DNA from: Cohnella mopanensis
GTDB lineage: Bacteria > Bacillota > Bacilli > Paenibacillales > Paenibacillaceae
Direction of reading: 5' to 3'
Assembly: GCF_022352055.1 (NCBI RefSeq)
Contig: NZ_JAKRWM010000010.1
Span: 310,001-374,000 of the forward strand
Length of the DNA: 64,000 nt
Shown: positions 43,001 to 52,122 of the stretch, one piece after another
Layout: every line of letters begins with the position of its first letter
How positions within the stretch are numbered: position 1 is the first letter of the stretch
The notes under the pieces: model-generated
Told to the model about the DNA's origin: nothing
What the model saw: the letters and a program-made list of their open reading frames with translations, nothing else
Databases searched by the model: none
Program-made: the position numbers and the translations under genes

Positions 43001-46000
43001 TGGAATTTGCCGGCTTCGCTAGCGTGAATTCCACGTATTCGCCTGTCTCTTCAAGCTTAACTGCTTGCCTGCCGGACGCCTCCGATGCCACTTCCAAATA
43101 CGTCCTGGAAGGACCTATGACTTCCGCGTTCGTCGAAGCATGCTCCGCTTCATAGGTCGTATAAGGAACAGTAGCTCCTCGATATTGCTTGTTCACGCTT
43201 GATTTAATAATCGCATAATCAATCGCGATTTGAGTTTCGCTCTGCGATGTGCCCTGCAAAGTAAGCGAATTCATGCCCGATCGCAGCTCCGCGTTCAAGA
43301 CGATATTCGTCCAACCGCTTGTCGTCGATAACAAGATCGGCGCTAGCGAATAGCCGTTAACGAGAACGTTCAACGTCTGCGGCGCTCCCGCGTTACGATA
43401 ACGGATTACCGTCTCGTAGTTGCCTGCGGATTGAGCATGAACGGCGAAGCTGATCTTGCTCTTATTCGTAACGAATCCTTCCGCATATCCGCTGCCCGAA
43501 TACCCGGTTCCGGTGTTTCCATTCCGAACTCCGCCCGTAACGAAAGCGTCCTCGGCTTCGTATTTGACGTCGGAAACGACCGGTTCCAAAGTCCACAACG
43601 AATCTGCAGCATTGCCGGCATCGCCAAGCGCGACGCCGGATGCGAGAGCTAACAGCTTGCCCCCGTTCTGAGAGGCGTTGCTTAGCAGCTTGTAACCCAA
43701 ACGGTCCTCGATCGTCCACTGATCGTTAAGAGTTCCGCCTGATGTATCTCCGATCGTGGCTAACCGCCCCGTTCCGACGTTCTCGATCAGCTTGCGTCCG
43801 TTAAAATCCTTCACGAGCCACTGCGTTGCCGGATCCTGCCTACTGGCGGAATCGAGCAGAAGTTTGCCCCCGCTCTCGACCAACACTTTGCTTCCAGCGG
43901 CGGAATGAGAATGGGAGACAATACGGACAACGTTCGTATCGCTCTGGAGCGGCGTTGCCGTAACCGTATTCCTGCCTTCTTCCCAAGAAGGCGCTTCAAA
44001 CTCGGCGGGCGCAAGTTCCAGCGTCCACTGGACCGAACCGAAGTTAATCGGATACAAACCCCTTTCCGCGTATCCCGCTCCGCCTTGAACATTAATCAAT
44101 TCGTCGTCGATTCCCGCTTTAAGGTTGCGGATGACGTAGTTCAATCCATCCGGGGAATGCTCGACCGCCCAACGATAAGCAGGATCGGACGAGTCCGCGA
44201 GAGGCATGCTTTCGATTACCCGGCTAGCCAAGCTTGCTTTGATCGCGTGGCCGGTTACCCGGTTAACGAGCCGCTGATACCCGTCGATCGTCTCGATCTT
44301 CCAATGGGAGTAGCCGTTATTGTCGGCCGGGTGGCCGTACATGACGACACCTTTGGCATTCTCGTACAAGTACATTCCGCTCGATACGCTTTTGATGCGG
44401 ATTTCATCCGTCGGTATCGGAGCTGCCGGAACCGTTGCGGGTTCCGCTATGAATTGGGCCTTATCCTCCGCCGAGATGTTTTTACTCACTTTAAGAGCTC
44501 CTGAGCCATCTGCATACCAATAATGCTCGCCTGTCCAGCCGCTGCGGATAACGGTGTAGCCAGCGGCCGGAGCCGCGCTGACATACCACTTTACGCTACC
44601 CCATGACGGATAGATTTGCTTAAGCGTCTGAAGCGGTACGTCTGGGCTTTCTTCCGTCTCATGTCCGCCTGCCGCGAAATGTTCCATGGAAACGTAATTG
44701 CCGCTCTTCCTGTTTTTGAGCCTATACGTACCTACGCCGTCGCCCGTGTCCTCTTTGATCCAGACCGAGGACAGATCGTCAGCGTCTGCATCCCTGAACA
44801 GAAGCTCCCCGGAGTCCCCGCCGGAATAATTCTCGTACAAGTACTGTCCCGTCAGCTTGTTCTTGAACCGGAAAGCCGTCGGCTCAGAGTCCTTCACGAT
44901 GGAGAAACGCCATCTCGGGCTTCCCCATCCAGGGTTAATCGCGCTGTACTCGGCGTATTTGGTTAAATTTTGCAGGTTGATGTATTTTTGCTGGCCCGGG
45001 ACGTCATTTTTGTCCAGAACGCTATGAATGAGCTTCACGCCGCCCAAATCCTCAATGACCCATACGGCGCTTCTCCAATCGTCCTCGACGGCACTGACGT
45101 TAATGCGGCCGCCGGACACCGATTCCATGTTCACGTAATGGCCCGTCGCTCGATTCTTGATTCGTTTGCGCCCTTCGAATCTTTCGACGACCCACTGCGC
45201 TCTTTGATCATCCAATGCCGCGTTCCCGTATTTCAGCTTGCCCTCCATATCCTCATAGAGAACGAACGGCTGCCACTCATTCTGAATCCGAACGTAAACC
45301 GGGCTTCCATCCGTTACGAACGCAGGATCCTCGAATAGCCACTGCGCCGGGTTGGAATTCGGATCGACGACGCTAGCCTGCGCTGCTCCCGTCAAATTCG
45401 CGACATTCAAATAATGATCTGAATATACCGCGCTTTGAACCGACACGTAATCGTCATATTCCATTGAAGGCTTAACGAACCATCGATCCGAACCTGAGCC
45501 GTTAGGGTTCGCGACTGCTCCTAGCGGATCCGTATCGTTCACGAGGTTCTGATTGGTCACATAATGGCCAGTAGAGAGATTACGAATTCTTTTGGCTCCG
45601 TCGAAATCTTCGGTAAACCATAAGTACGATGACGCCACGGCCTTGCTGTTATCCAATGGGCCGTATTTGACGATCCCGTTCTGTTCATAGAGGTATTTAT
45701 CCCCTACGTCGTCGAGCGTAAAGTTGACGATTCGGCGGGGCGCCGTATCCGGTGCCGCTTCTACTCTCCATAACGAGCTGCCCCATTCCGGCTGTGCCCA
45801 GTTATTCGATCTTGCGTTCGTGTCATCCGGGAATTGCGTATTCAGCACATAGGTCAAGGAAGGCGACGCTTGCATCGCTTCGACGTTCTTGAAGTAGAAG
45901 AATGAAGGATCCGCATTCTCCGCCATGACCCATTCGCTCTTGGCGAGATTTGAGGCATCTATGGGAAGCGCTTTGATCGGTGCCCAATCTATCCCTTGGG

Positions 46001-46724
46001 TAATGACGTGGCCGCTGGCGCGATTGCGGATGATGACCGTCTTCGAGCCTCCTTGGGGATTGGATTGAACGTCCAAATACCAATGGGACGTTCTGTCCGT
46101 TGCCGACGGTTCTCCGTATTTCACGTTTCCTTCAGCATCCTCAAGCAAATATTGCCCGGCCTTGAACTGATTGGCAAGCCGAACCGGAACGGAGTCTTCG
46201 ACCGGCTCGAACGCCCACTGCGGACTCTCGAACGTAACGTTGATGTCGTTGCTAACCTGCGCGTAACCGAGCTGGTTCTCCTCATGAATGACGTAATTCG
46301 CGGAGGCATCGCGGGCATTCTTGATAATATAATAGCCTGGACGGTTGGTCGTTTCCTCCACGATCCACTGGTCGTCTACCGTGCTTTGCGCAACGGCGAT
46401 GCTTTTAAGCGGATCGGTCCGTTGCATACCCGGTGTCATCGAAACATAATGGCCCGTTGAGCGGTTTTTCAACCGCTGAAATCCGCCGATTGTTTCTAGC
46501 TGCCAATGCGAACTTCGATCATCGCCGCTGGCAGCCCCGTATCTGACCGTGCCGTCGGTCCCTTCGTACAAATAGTTGTTTTGCCACCTGTTTTTCAACC
46601 TCACATAGGAACCTGAATCCCCTATCGAAGCTCCACCCGATGGCTCGTCCGCATAAACCGGGAACGCAGACCCGATCAACAGCACCGCCAGCATTAAGAT
46701 CGACCACACTTTAACCCGCGCCAT
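40095..46724 (-). CDS. Giant SLH-anchored GH87-type alpha-1,3-glucanase
   Basis: A 2209-aa exported enzyme. Signal peptide (VWSILMLAVLLIGSAFPVYA) to about residue 25. Residues 35-1045 hold seven modules of about 145 aa with KN-x-TGHYV and YLYE...YG...SHW motifs, beta-trefoil-like and probably sugar-binding. Two CBM6/35-type modules begin near 1051 (YEAEDAF) and 1188 (YEAEHAS). A parallel beta-helix spans about 1348-1690; its D1500 (DGIN), D1523 and D1524 (DDGIAMWS) match the Asp arrangement of GH87 mutanases/mycodextranases. Then a Big-type domain (about 1730), a poly-Gly linker (about 1807), a domain of unknown type, and three SLH domains from 2026 that should bind pyruvylated cell-wall polymer. 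GGGAGGA precedes the ATG; a cre-like site lies 50 bp upstream. The GH87 call rests on motif recognition. Confidence 0.85.
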   Translation of the reverse strand: MARVKVWSILMLAVLLIGSAFPVYADEPSGGASIGDSGSYVRLKNRWQNNYLYEGTDGTVRYGAASGDDRSSHWQLETIGGFQRLKNRSTGHYVSMTPGMQRTDPLKSIAVAQSTVDDQWIVEETTNRPGYYIIKNARDASANYVIHEENQLGYAQVSNDINVTFESPQWAFEPVEDSVPVRLANQFKAGQYLLEDAEGNVKYGEPSATDRTSHWYLDVQSNPQGGSKTVIIRNRASGHVITQGIDWAPIKALPIDASNLAKSEWVMAENADPSFFYFKNVEAMQASPSLTYVLNTQFPDDTNARSNNWAQPEWGSSLWRVEAAPDTAPRRIVNFTLDDVGDKYLYEQNGIVKYGPLDNSKAVASSYLWFTEDFDGAKRIRNLSTGHYVTNQNLVNDTDPLGAVANPNGSGSDRWFVKPSMEYDDYVSVQSAVYSDHYLNVANLTGAAQASVVDPNSNPAQWLFEDPAFVTDGSPVYVRIQNEWQPFVLYEDMEGKLKYGNAALDDQRAQWVVERFEGRKRIKNRATGHYVNMESVSGGRINVSAVEDDWRSAVWVIEDLGGVKLIHSVLDKNDVPGQQKYINLQNLTKYAEYSAINPGWGSPRWRFSIVKDSEPTAFRFKNKLTGQYLYENYSGGDSGELLFRDADADDLSSVWIKEDTGDGVGTYRLKNRKSGNYVSMEHFAAGGHETEESPDVPLQTLKQIYPSWGSVKWYVSAAPAAGYTVIRSGWTGEHYWYADGSGALKVSKNISAEDKAQFIAEPATVPAAPIPTDEIRIKSVSSGMYLYENAKGVVMYGHPADNNGYSHWKIETIDGYQRLVNRVTGHAIKASLASRVIESMPLADSSDPAYRWAVEHSPDGLNYVIRNLKAGIDDELINVQGGAGYAERGLYPINFGSVQWTLELAPAEFEAPSWEEGRNTVTATPLQSDTNVVRIVSHSHSAAGSKVLVESGGKLLLDSASRQDPATQWLVKDFNGRKLIENVGTGRLATIGDTSGGTLNDQWTIEDRLGYKLLSNASQNGGKLLALASGVALGDAGNAADSLWTLEPVVSDVKYEAEDAFVTGGVRNGNTGTGYSGSGYAEGFVTNKSKISFAVHAQSAGNYETVIRYRNAGAPQTLNVLVNGYSLAPILLSTTSGWTNIVLNAELRSGMNSLTLQGTSQSETQIAIDYAIIKSSVNKQYRGATVPYTTYEAEHASTNAEVIGPSRTYLEVASEASGRQAVKLEETGEYVEFTLAKPANSIVLRYSIPDSADGAGLQADLALYVNGAFKQNLSLTSKHAWEYGSYPWSNDPNQGSGHRFFDEIHALIGDVPAGAKIRLQKDASSTADYYIIDLADMEQVADPYEQPAQFISIAEFGAVANDGIDDTAAFVAAMAAAKAQGKGLWIPRGEFETGGQLLYLDGITIRGAGMWYTTLKGAKFFGKGANIQVYDLLIDGDLNVRDDEASTHAFEGAFGLGSVIQNVWVEHSKTGLWLTKPKTSDELTQGLYMMGLRLRNLMADGINFCVGTSDSLMEQSDIRYPGDDGIAMWSTGGMASTNNTARFNTVSLPWLADNIVVFGGRDNKIQDNIAVDTIINGAGIAVSTRFNPVPFSGTTLVERNTLIRTGSFDSGYGLNLGAIWLFASDKDLNGNIIVRDNLALDSTNSGVFAHGTFNMDNVLLQNVVVDGTGTNGIEASTGLKGKLILDNVIVRGERMAMVGPLPEGFTLLEQNEGLASMAKPFRVRMDNGSTGPLTLRVGQPETLRVWNKAGQDVTSGAIVQVEPASIASMGTLGKVNANAVGQAKVTVRVGADTRVFTLDVAANPGTVTPGGGGGGGGGSGSAPAPGSAADNDKKLSDAALLNSNVIVFDTDGSKSIGKVPFTVAALRKFAEAHSESYILVKHGAASYKFPAKLIVQLLKQSAIGDEANAIWEFTIRTLDSDTASKIVEQAKSQGLKVVGQPIDFTIKLYRGETVAAEFHRFGTTFVERTITLQDVVKGSEAAVFVYDPDSGKFSYVPAQFNTANGQTTVTIKSTGNSIYVVAVHSKSFKDTKGHWAESDISLLASKLILNGISSDDFAPGQTVTRAEFAAMLVRALGLRDKGNDVAFTDVRSEDWFAESVKVASQYGIVQGYSDHAFRPGLTITREQMAVMAARAISLTEVTDAGSKEHANGFKDRGTIHGWALESVNTVVGQGIMQGKTSDSFVPGDLATRAEAAVILSRLLQAMKLI

Positions 46725-46771
46725 AACAATCCTCCCAATAAAATGTCAACGCATGCTATTCCATCATAGAG

Positions 46772-46785
46772 TGGAAACGCTTACC
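46772..46785. promoter_or_regulatory. Candidate cre (CcpA) site upstream of the GH87-type gene
   Basis: TGGAAACGCTTACC fits TGNAANCGNTNNCA at all but the last base. It lies 48 bp before the start codon, downstream of the preceding terminator, so carbon catabolite repression is plausible. Confidence 0.5.
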
Positions 46786-46840
46786 AAACGATGTGTATTA
46801 TTAAAAGAAATAGGCGTTATCTTACGACTTCTAAAGCGCG

Positions 46841-46873
46841 AAAAAGGCTGTCGCGACAATACGCGACAGCCTT
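46841..46873 (-). terminator. Terminator behind the DUF6259-type gene
   Basis: AAGGCTGTCGCG/CGCGACAGCCTT stem followed on the minus strand by TTTCGCGC after an initial TTTTT. It separates the GH87-type gene from the genes upstream, implying its own promoter. Confidence 0.78.
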
Positions 46874-46885
46874 CCTCATCCTGCG

Positions 46886-49612
46886 TCAATATGCTTCAAA
46901 CTCCGCGATTTGCGCGGCTGGCCATGCCGTGTTTCCGGTAATCGTCAACCGAACGAATTTCGTCGTCACGCCTTCCAGCGGAATCTCCACTACGTTGGCG
47001 TTTTTCGGATCGAAAGTATACCGTTTCGGCGCCAATATCGACGTAAACGACTTTCCGTCCAAGCTGACGAGCACTTCGATTTCTTGATCCCTCGATTCCC
47101 AGGCATCCTGCGGAGGCAACTTAAGAATCAACATCGCGACCGGCTTCTGCTCGCCGAGTTCGAGCGTTAGAGATTGAGGAAATTTCTTGGCCGTACTCTC
47201 CCAATACGTATACGGATCGCCGTCTACGGACAATTCCGCGGGAAACGCCTCCGCCGTATTGGAAGTCGAGAATACCTTTTGTCCCAACGCTACATTAACC
47301 TGTTCTTTGATCTTCTCGAAAGCTTCCGTAGCTTTGCTAGCTTCCTTAGACGATTTGAGCTCAACGTAACCGACTTTCTGCTCTTTGATCAATGCCACGT
47401 AGTCGAAAATCGCATATTGGCCCTCATCTTTGACCGGGAGCTCGGCGATTTTCGTTCCATTCGCCTGATACGCTATCGCGGCGACGTGCGGCCAATCTTT
47501 TCCCTTACGAATCTTAAGGGTCGTATCCGAGCCGATAGGTTGATAGACGCGCACGGAGTTCTCATCTCTCACTTCGACCAGATGATGAGCGCCGGCGTCA
47601 AGATCTAATCCGTTCAACCGCGAGTAGTTGCCTGCTCGGCGATTGCCGTCGTCGGCCTTGACGTCGTAACCTCCCGGAGCAAGCGACACGTCTCCATCCA
47701 GAGCGTAATCTTCGTCTTTGCTCCAGTTCGCCGTAACCGCATAGTTGCCGAAATCCGTCCGCGTGACGTTCGGCGTCACTTGCTCGAAGCTCTCAACAAG
47801 CGAGTCTACGTACTGCGACAGAACGTACTTTTGGAATACGCCGACCGCGTCTATCCATGGGTTGCCGACGCCATTGAAGAAATCGGCGCTTAGATTGTAG
47901 CCCATAGCCAAATTCCATCGGAGCATGTCTTGATCGTCCGTCATCGTTTCCGCCGCCAGATCATGATGATACTGCATCACCTTGTCGCGCAGAATCATAC
48001 CCGACAGAGGGTAGTAATCCGTATAGGAGGCCGTATTCTTGCGATAACCAAGCTGATCCCACAGGTAAGTCGAACCCATGAAGCCGACCGCGTCGTCCGC
48101 TAGGACGTCCGTTCCGTCTTCCATGTACATGTTGTGATCCAAAGAATCGAAGTACTTCCTTACGCCTTGGAAATACGCCGTCGATGGATCCGTTCCTTCA
48201 GGTATCGTCTTGTTGAACACATAAGGAGAATTGCGTATGCCCCACTGATCTTCGAATATCCCGTCGAAACCGGCCTGCTCCGTCAGCTTCTTATGCTCCT
48301 CCGCCGTCCGTTGCTGGAAGAACGGATGTCCGGTATTTACCACGTAACCGCTATGGCTGCCGTAATCCTCTTTCATGATCGCATTATTTTCCTTTGTCAC
48401 GATCAGATCTTCCATTGTCGTTCCGGATGGCAGCTTTGCCAGCGTCGGGGAATGGTTTCCCCACCAGCTCATGTTCGTGTAAGGTACGACGCGATTCCCT
48501 TTGTCCTTCGCCGCTTGCATGAACGCCAGGAATGCCGGTTCCCCGCCCCATGCCGGATCCGGCGGATAGAAGTCCGGATAATTCTCGTCATGTCCGCCCT
48601 TCTGGAAACCTACGAGATGAACGACGCCGTTATAGTTCATTTTGTCTACAAAGTCGCGGGTCAGTTTGCTCCAACTGCCGTCCTTGATTGCGGAAATATC
48701 CGTTTTGTAGAACGGCATTTCGAAATAGGACTGCTTCTCTTTGCCCAGCTTGTCGGACAACGATCGATATTCGTCTATGTTGTTCAGTTCTCGATAACTC
48801 GCTGCCGTTGCTTCGTAGTCCCCGATCTCGAGTACGATGGATGGACTGCTCCACCGTTTTTTCGGATCGATCCATGTTTTGTAGTTATGAACGATTCCCG
48901 TCTTGCCCGCATCATCCACCTGGCTCTTGAAACCGATGTCCGTCATGGCGACGATATCCCCGGTCAGATCGTATATCGCCATGTTACCGCCGGTCGTCCG
49001 CAATCCGAGATAGGAGGCAAACATAACGCCCGGGTATTGATCCTGAAAGGAATTGCTTTCCTTGAAAAAAGTATCCCTAAGCTTAGCGCCGGGAAGCATC
49101 GGCAATAAGCCGTCTTTCACGTCCGCGGAGTTCACCTTCAGCTCGTAAGGGAACCGGAAAGATTTAATCGCTTTGTCCGATTGGTTGTCTACCTCCGCGT
49201 TCAAGGTGATCCTCTTGCCGTCTTCGAAACGGGCGATCACGTCAACCTTTACTTGTCCGCCGTAGTGCAACCGCAGTTCGCCCTTTCGTGCGTTCCAATC
49301 GTAGGAAAAAGCTTCCGCTTTCTTACCGTTCGTAGAAGAGTCGTCTTGGAGGAAAGCCCACCATAACGCGTTCTCCCGATTGCCCAGCGCAATATTGTTA
49401 GCGGAATCTTTGTTCTTAACGTACGCGATCGCGCCATTGTCGGCGCGAAAAGCGATCTCGTAATCTCCTCTGCCGACAACGAGCAACCCTTCTTTCTCTT
49501 TAAAGCTAGCTTTAGCGTTAAAGGGCGAAAAGAAGAAAAAGTACGCCGCCGCTAGCAGGATAACAATGATCGCGATCGAGATCCATGATGCTTTCGATTG
49601 CCATACGCGCAT
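46886..49612 (-). CDS. Membrane-anchored DUF6259-type glycosidase with C-terminal F5/8 domain
   Basis: A 908-aa protein held by one N-terminal helix (SWISIAIIVILLAAAYFFFF), the rest outside the cell. Residues 40-280 look like a beta-sandwich (LLVVGRGDYEIAFRADNGAIAYVKN); the central barrel contains HDENYPDFYPPDP and GFDGIFEDQWGIRN, where D450, E454 and D455 are candidate catalytic residues by analogy with DUF6259 and clan GH-D type enzymes. Residues about 765-908 form a discoidin (F5/8 C) domain (AELSVDGDPYTYWES). Substrate unknown; position between GH31 and GH87 genes suggests alpha-glucan breakdown. GGGAGAGA precedes the ATG, 16 bp behind the GH31 stop. Confidence 0.75.
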   Translation of the reverse strand: MRVWQSKASWISIAIIVILLAAAYFFFFSPFNAKASFKEKEGLLVVGRGDYEIAFRADNGAIAYVKNKDSANNIALGNRENALWWAFLQDDSSTNGKKAEAFSYDWNARKGELRLHYGGQVKVDVIARFEDGKRITLNAEVDNQSDKAIKSFRFPYELKVNSADVKDGLLPMLPGAKLRDTFFKESNSFQDQYPGVMFASYLGLRTTGGNMAIYDLTGDIVAMTDIGFKSQVDDAGKTGIVHNYKTWIDPKKRWSSPSIVLEIGDYEATAASYRELNNIDEYRSLSDKLGKEKQSYFEMPFYKTDISAIKDGSWSKLTRDFVDKMNYNGVVHLVGFQKGGHDENYPDFYPPDPAWGGEPAFLAFMQAAKDKGNRVVPYTNMSWWGNHSPTLAKLPSGTTMEDLIVTKENNAIMKEDYGSHSGYVVNTGHPFFQQRTAEEHKKLTEQAGFDGIFEDQWGIRNSPYVFNKTIPEGTDPSTAYFQGVRKYFDSLDHNMYMEDGTDVLADDAVGFMGSTYLWDQLGYRKNTASYTDYYPLSGMILRDKVMQYHHDLAAETMTDDQDMLRWNLAMGYNLSADFFNGVGNPWIDAVGVFQKYVLSQYVDSLVESFEQVTPNVTRTDFGNYAVTANWSKDEDYALDGDVSLAPGGYDVKADDGNRRAGNYSRLNGLDLDAGAHHLVEVRDENSVRVYQPIGSDTTLKIRKGKDWPHVAAIAYQANGTKIAELPVKDEGQYAIFDYVALIKEQKVGYVELKSSKEASKATEAFEKIKEQVNVALGQKVFSTSNTAEAFPAELSVDGDPYTYWESTAKKFPQSLTLELGEQKPVAMLILKLPPQDAWESRDQEIEVLVSLDGKSFTSILAPKRYTFDPKNANVVEIPLEGVTTKFVRLTITGNTAWPAAQIAEFEAY

Positions 49613-49628
49613 TGCCGCATCTCTCTCC

Positions 49629-52046
49629 CTATAACCGGATTCGTAATTCGAAGGATTGGTTGGCCGTTATTTTAACTTGCAGTTCCCGCTTCTCCCCGTC
49701 GTAGCTCCACGTATCCACTTCCACTCCGCCGGTCGAGCTCATCTCTTCGGGCTTAGCTTCCAGCGGGCCAACCGTCAAGTAGAGAGCTTGAGAGCTTTCC
49801 AAGCCATCGTGCACGTAATCGCAAGCGATCCGCAAGCCGTCAGCTTCCGATTCCCGCGAACTCCACTCCCTTAGACGATACTTGCCGTTCTCAAAGGCAT
49901 AAGTGCGCCCGTCGTCCTCGTATTGCGCGAACAGGGATTCGCCCGCTTCGCTCGCTCCGACGTAGAATCGGATCCGAGACGGCTCCTCCGTGACCTGTCC
50001 GGTCGATTGCCGAAGCGCTTGTTCCGGGATAATGGCGCCCGCTTTCACATAGAGGGGCATCGTTTCGAGCGGAGCGGCGGCAAGCACCGATCGTCCTCCT
50101 TCGAATTTCTCTCCTGTCCAATAGTCGTACCATACTCCCTCAGGTAAATACACCGATCTGGATTTGACGCCCGGCCGGTAGATGGGAGCCACTAGAATAC
50201 TAGATCCGAATAAGAACTGATCGCATAGGTTATAGACGTCGCGATCGTCCGGGTATTCCATGATCATAGAGCGCAAGATCGGCACGCCGGTCTTATGAGC
50301 TTCATAGAAGAGTGAATACATGTAAGGCATTAACCGGTAACGTAATCCGATATATTCCCGGCAGATTTCTTCGACTTGTTCCCCGAACATCCAAGGTTCC
50401 TGGCGGCGGGAGTCGATCATCGTGTGATTGCGGAAGAAAGGGAAGAAAGCCCCCATCTGCGTCCACCGGGCTACCAATTCGCCGGATGCGTGATGCGAGA
50501 AGCCGCCGACATCGGGACCCGCGAAGGCGATTCCCGACATTCCGAGGTTCAAGACCATCGGAATGCTTAGTGCCATATGCTCCCAGAAGCTGCGGTTGTC
50601 GCCCGTCCATACAGTTGCGTAACGTTGGATGCCCGCGTAACCTGCCCGCGTGAGGATGAAAGGACGGTCGCCGGACAATCCACGCTTCATGCCTTCGAAA
50701 GTCGCTTTGGACATTAAGAAACCGTAGAGATTATGCCACTCTTCGTGGGTTTTCGCATTGCCGTTGTTGCCGTGAACGACGTCGAGGTCCATCGTCTTCG
50801 TCGTTTCGTTGAACACGGAAGGCTCGTTCATGTCGTTCCAGATTCCGTTAATGCCTTGCTTAATATAGAATCGGTGTTGATCTCCCCACCACTCCGCCGC
50901 GGCATCGTCCGTGAAATCCGGGAACGCGCTTAGTCCCGGCCATACTTTCCCGATGAAGATATCTCCTTCGAGCTTGCGGCAGAAATACCCGTTCTTCACG
51001 CCTTCCGCGTATACCGGATATTTCGGGTCTTTTTTCACGCCCGGATCGACGATCGGCACGAGTTCGAAACCGAGCTCCTTCAGCTCGGCCATCATTTCCA
51101 TCGGTTTAGGGAAACGCTTGGCATCCCAAGTGAACACTCTGTATTCGTCCATGTAATGAATGTCGAGATAAAGAACGTCGCACGGTATTCCTTTCTTCCG
51201 GAAGGTCCTGGCGATGTCCAGCACTTCCTCTTGGTTCATGTAGCTGTACCTCGACTGCTGATATCCGATCGCCCACATCGGCGGCATGTACGTTTTTCCA
51301 GTCACGTCTGTAAGATGCTTCACGACGTCTTTAATCGATGGTCCGTTAAAAAAATACAGATCAAGCTCGCCGCTGTTGATGCCGACGGTATAACGATCCT
51401 CATGCGTCCGCATGTCGAAGACGGTTCTGCCGGGGTTATCGAGCAGCAAGCCATAGGCGGGTTTCCCGTATTCATAGTGAATCAAGAAAGGAATCGATTG
51501 ATATAAGGCATCCGTATCTTGCACATGAGGCTCGTAAACGTCGCTGTTCCACATCTCGTAACGTTCGCCGTTCTTATCGAGGAATCCGGTTTTCTCCCCT
51601 AGACCGTAAATATGAGATTCGCTTGTTTTAGCCGCTGCGAATTGAATCTTCGTCTTCTCGTCCCACGCGATTTCCTTCTCCTCTAACAGCAGACGACCTT
51701 CCTGATCGAATAGGCGCAACGAGAATTTAAGCGGATTTATGACCGCATGAAGAGCTGGAGTTGAGATGACGATATGGCCGTCCGTCTCTTCGACTTTTAG
51801 TGCCGTAAGCGCCGTCTGTTCTACGATGGCGGGAGTCGCACGCAAGTCGGGCTCGTCTCCGAAAAAAAGCTTCATTCTAAGCGTCTGATCGTTAACGAAA
51901 AGAAAGATCACATTCGCGTATTCCCCGCGCAAGATGACGCTTCCTTCGCCGATGTCCGTCTTATGAATTCGACCGATCGAGGTCGATAACGTCGTTTCCT
52001 TATGGTCGTTCGGTTTGTCCGGCAAAATCGCTTCGCTAGTTAGCAT
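49629..52046 (-). CDS. GH31 alpha-glucosidase
   Basis: An 805-aa cytoplasmic glycosidase without signal peptide. It has the N-terminal beta-sandwich, then the barrel with DVLYLDIHYMDEYRVFTWD, the nucleophile D405 in GIWNDMNEPSVF, the acid/base Asp in VWTGDNRSFWEH, and GPDVGGFSHHASGELVARW. The C-terminal beta domains follow (GVWYDYWTGEKFEGG). GH31 enzymes of this form cleave alpha-1,4, alpha-1,3 or alpha-1,6 glucosides; here nigero- or related oligosaccharides are a likely substrate given the GH87-type neighbour (inference). AAAGGAG precedes the ATG at 10 nt. Confidence 0.93.
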   Translation of the reverse strand: MLTSEAILPDKPNDHKETTLSTSIGRIHKTDIGEGSVILRGEYANVIFLFVNDQTLRMKLFFGDEPDLRATPAIVEQTALTALKVEETDGHIVISTPALHAVINPLKFSLRLFDQEGRLLLEEKEIAWDEKTKIQFAAAKTSESHIYGLGEKTGFLDKNGERYEMWNSDVYEPHVQDTDALYQSIPFLIHYEYGKPAYGLLLDNPGRTVFDMRTHEDRYTVGINSGELDLYFFNGPSIKDVVKHLTDVTGKTYMPPMWAIGYQQSRYSYMNQEEVLDIARTFRKKGIPCDVLYLDIHYMDEYRVFTWDAKRFPKPMEMMAELKELGFELVPIVDPGVKKDPKYPVYAEGVKNGYFCRKLEGDIFIGKVWPGLSAFPDFTDDAAAEWWGDQHRFYIKQGINGIWNDMNEPSVFNETTKTMDLDVVHGNNGNAKTHEEWHNLYGFLMSKATFEGMKRGLSGDRPFILTRAGYAGIQRYATVWTGDNRSFWEHMALSIPMVLNLGMSGIAFAGPDVGGFSHHASGELVARWTQMGAFFPFFRNHTMIDSRRQEPWMFGEQVEEICREYIGLRYRLMPYMYSLFYEAHKTGVPILRSMIMEYPDDRDVYNLCDQFLFGSSILVAPIYRPGVKSRSVYLPEGVWYDYWTGEKFEGGRSVLAAAPLETMPLYVKAGAIIPEQALRQSTGQVTEEPSRIRFYVGASEAGESLFAQYEDDGRTYAFENGKYRLREWSSRESEADGLRIACDYVHDGLESSQALYLTVGPLEAKPEEMSSTGGVEVDTWSYDGEKRELQVKITANQSFELRIRL

Positions 52047-52071
52047 GTCGTAAGTTCTCCTTTGATAGATT

Positions 52072-52116
52072 AGAGGGTTGCCCCTTGCAAACTTTCGTTC
52101 GCCTAGGCAACCCTCT
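52072..52116 (-). other. Intercistronic hairpin behind the second sugar-binding protein gene
   Basis: Perfect 11-bp stem AGAGGGTTGCC/GGCAACCCTCT with a 23-nt loop and no T run on the minus strand; it lies 7 bp behind the binding-protein stop and before the GH31 ribosome site. Confidence 0.7.
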
Positions 52117-52122
52117 TTCCAA

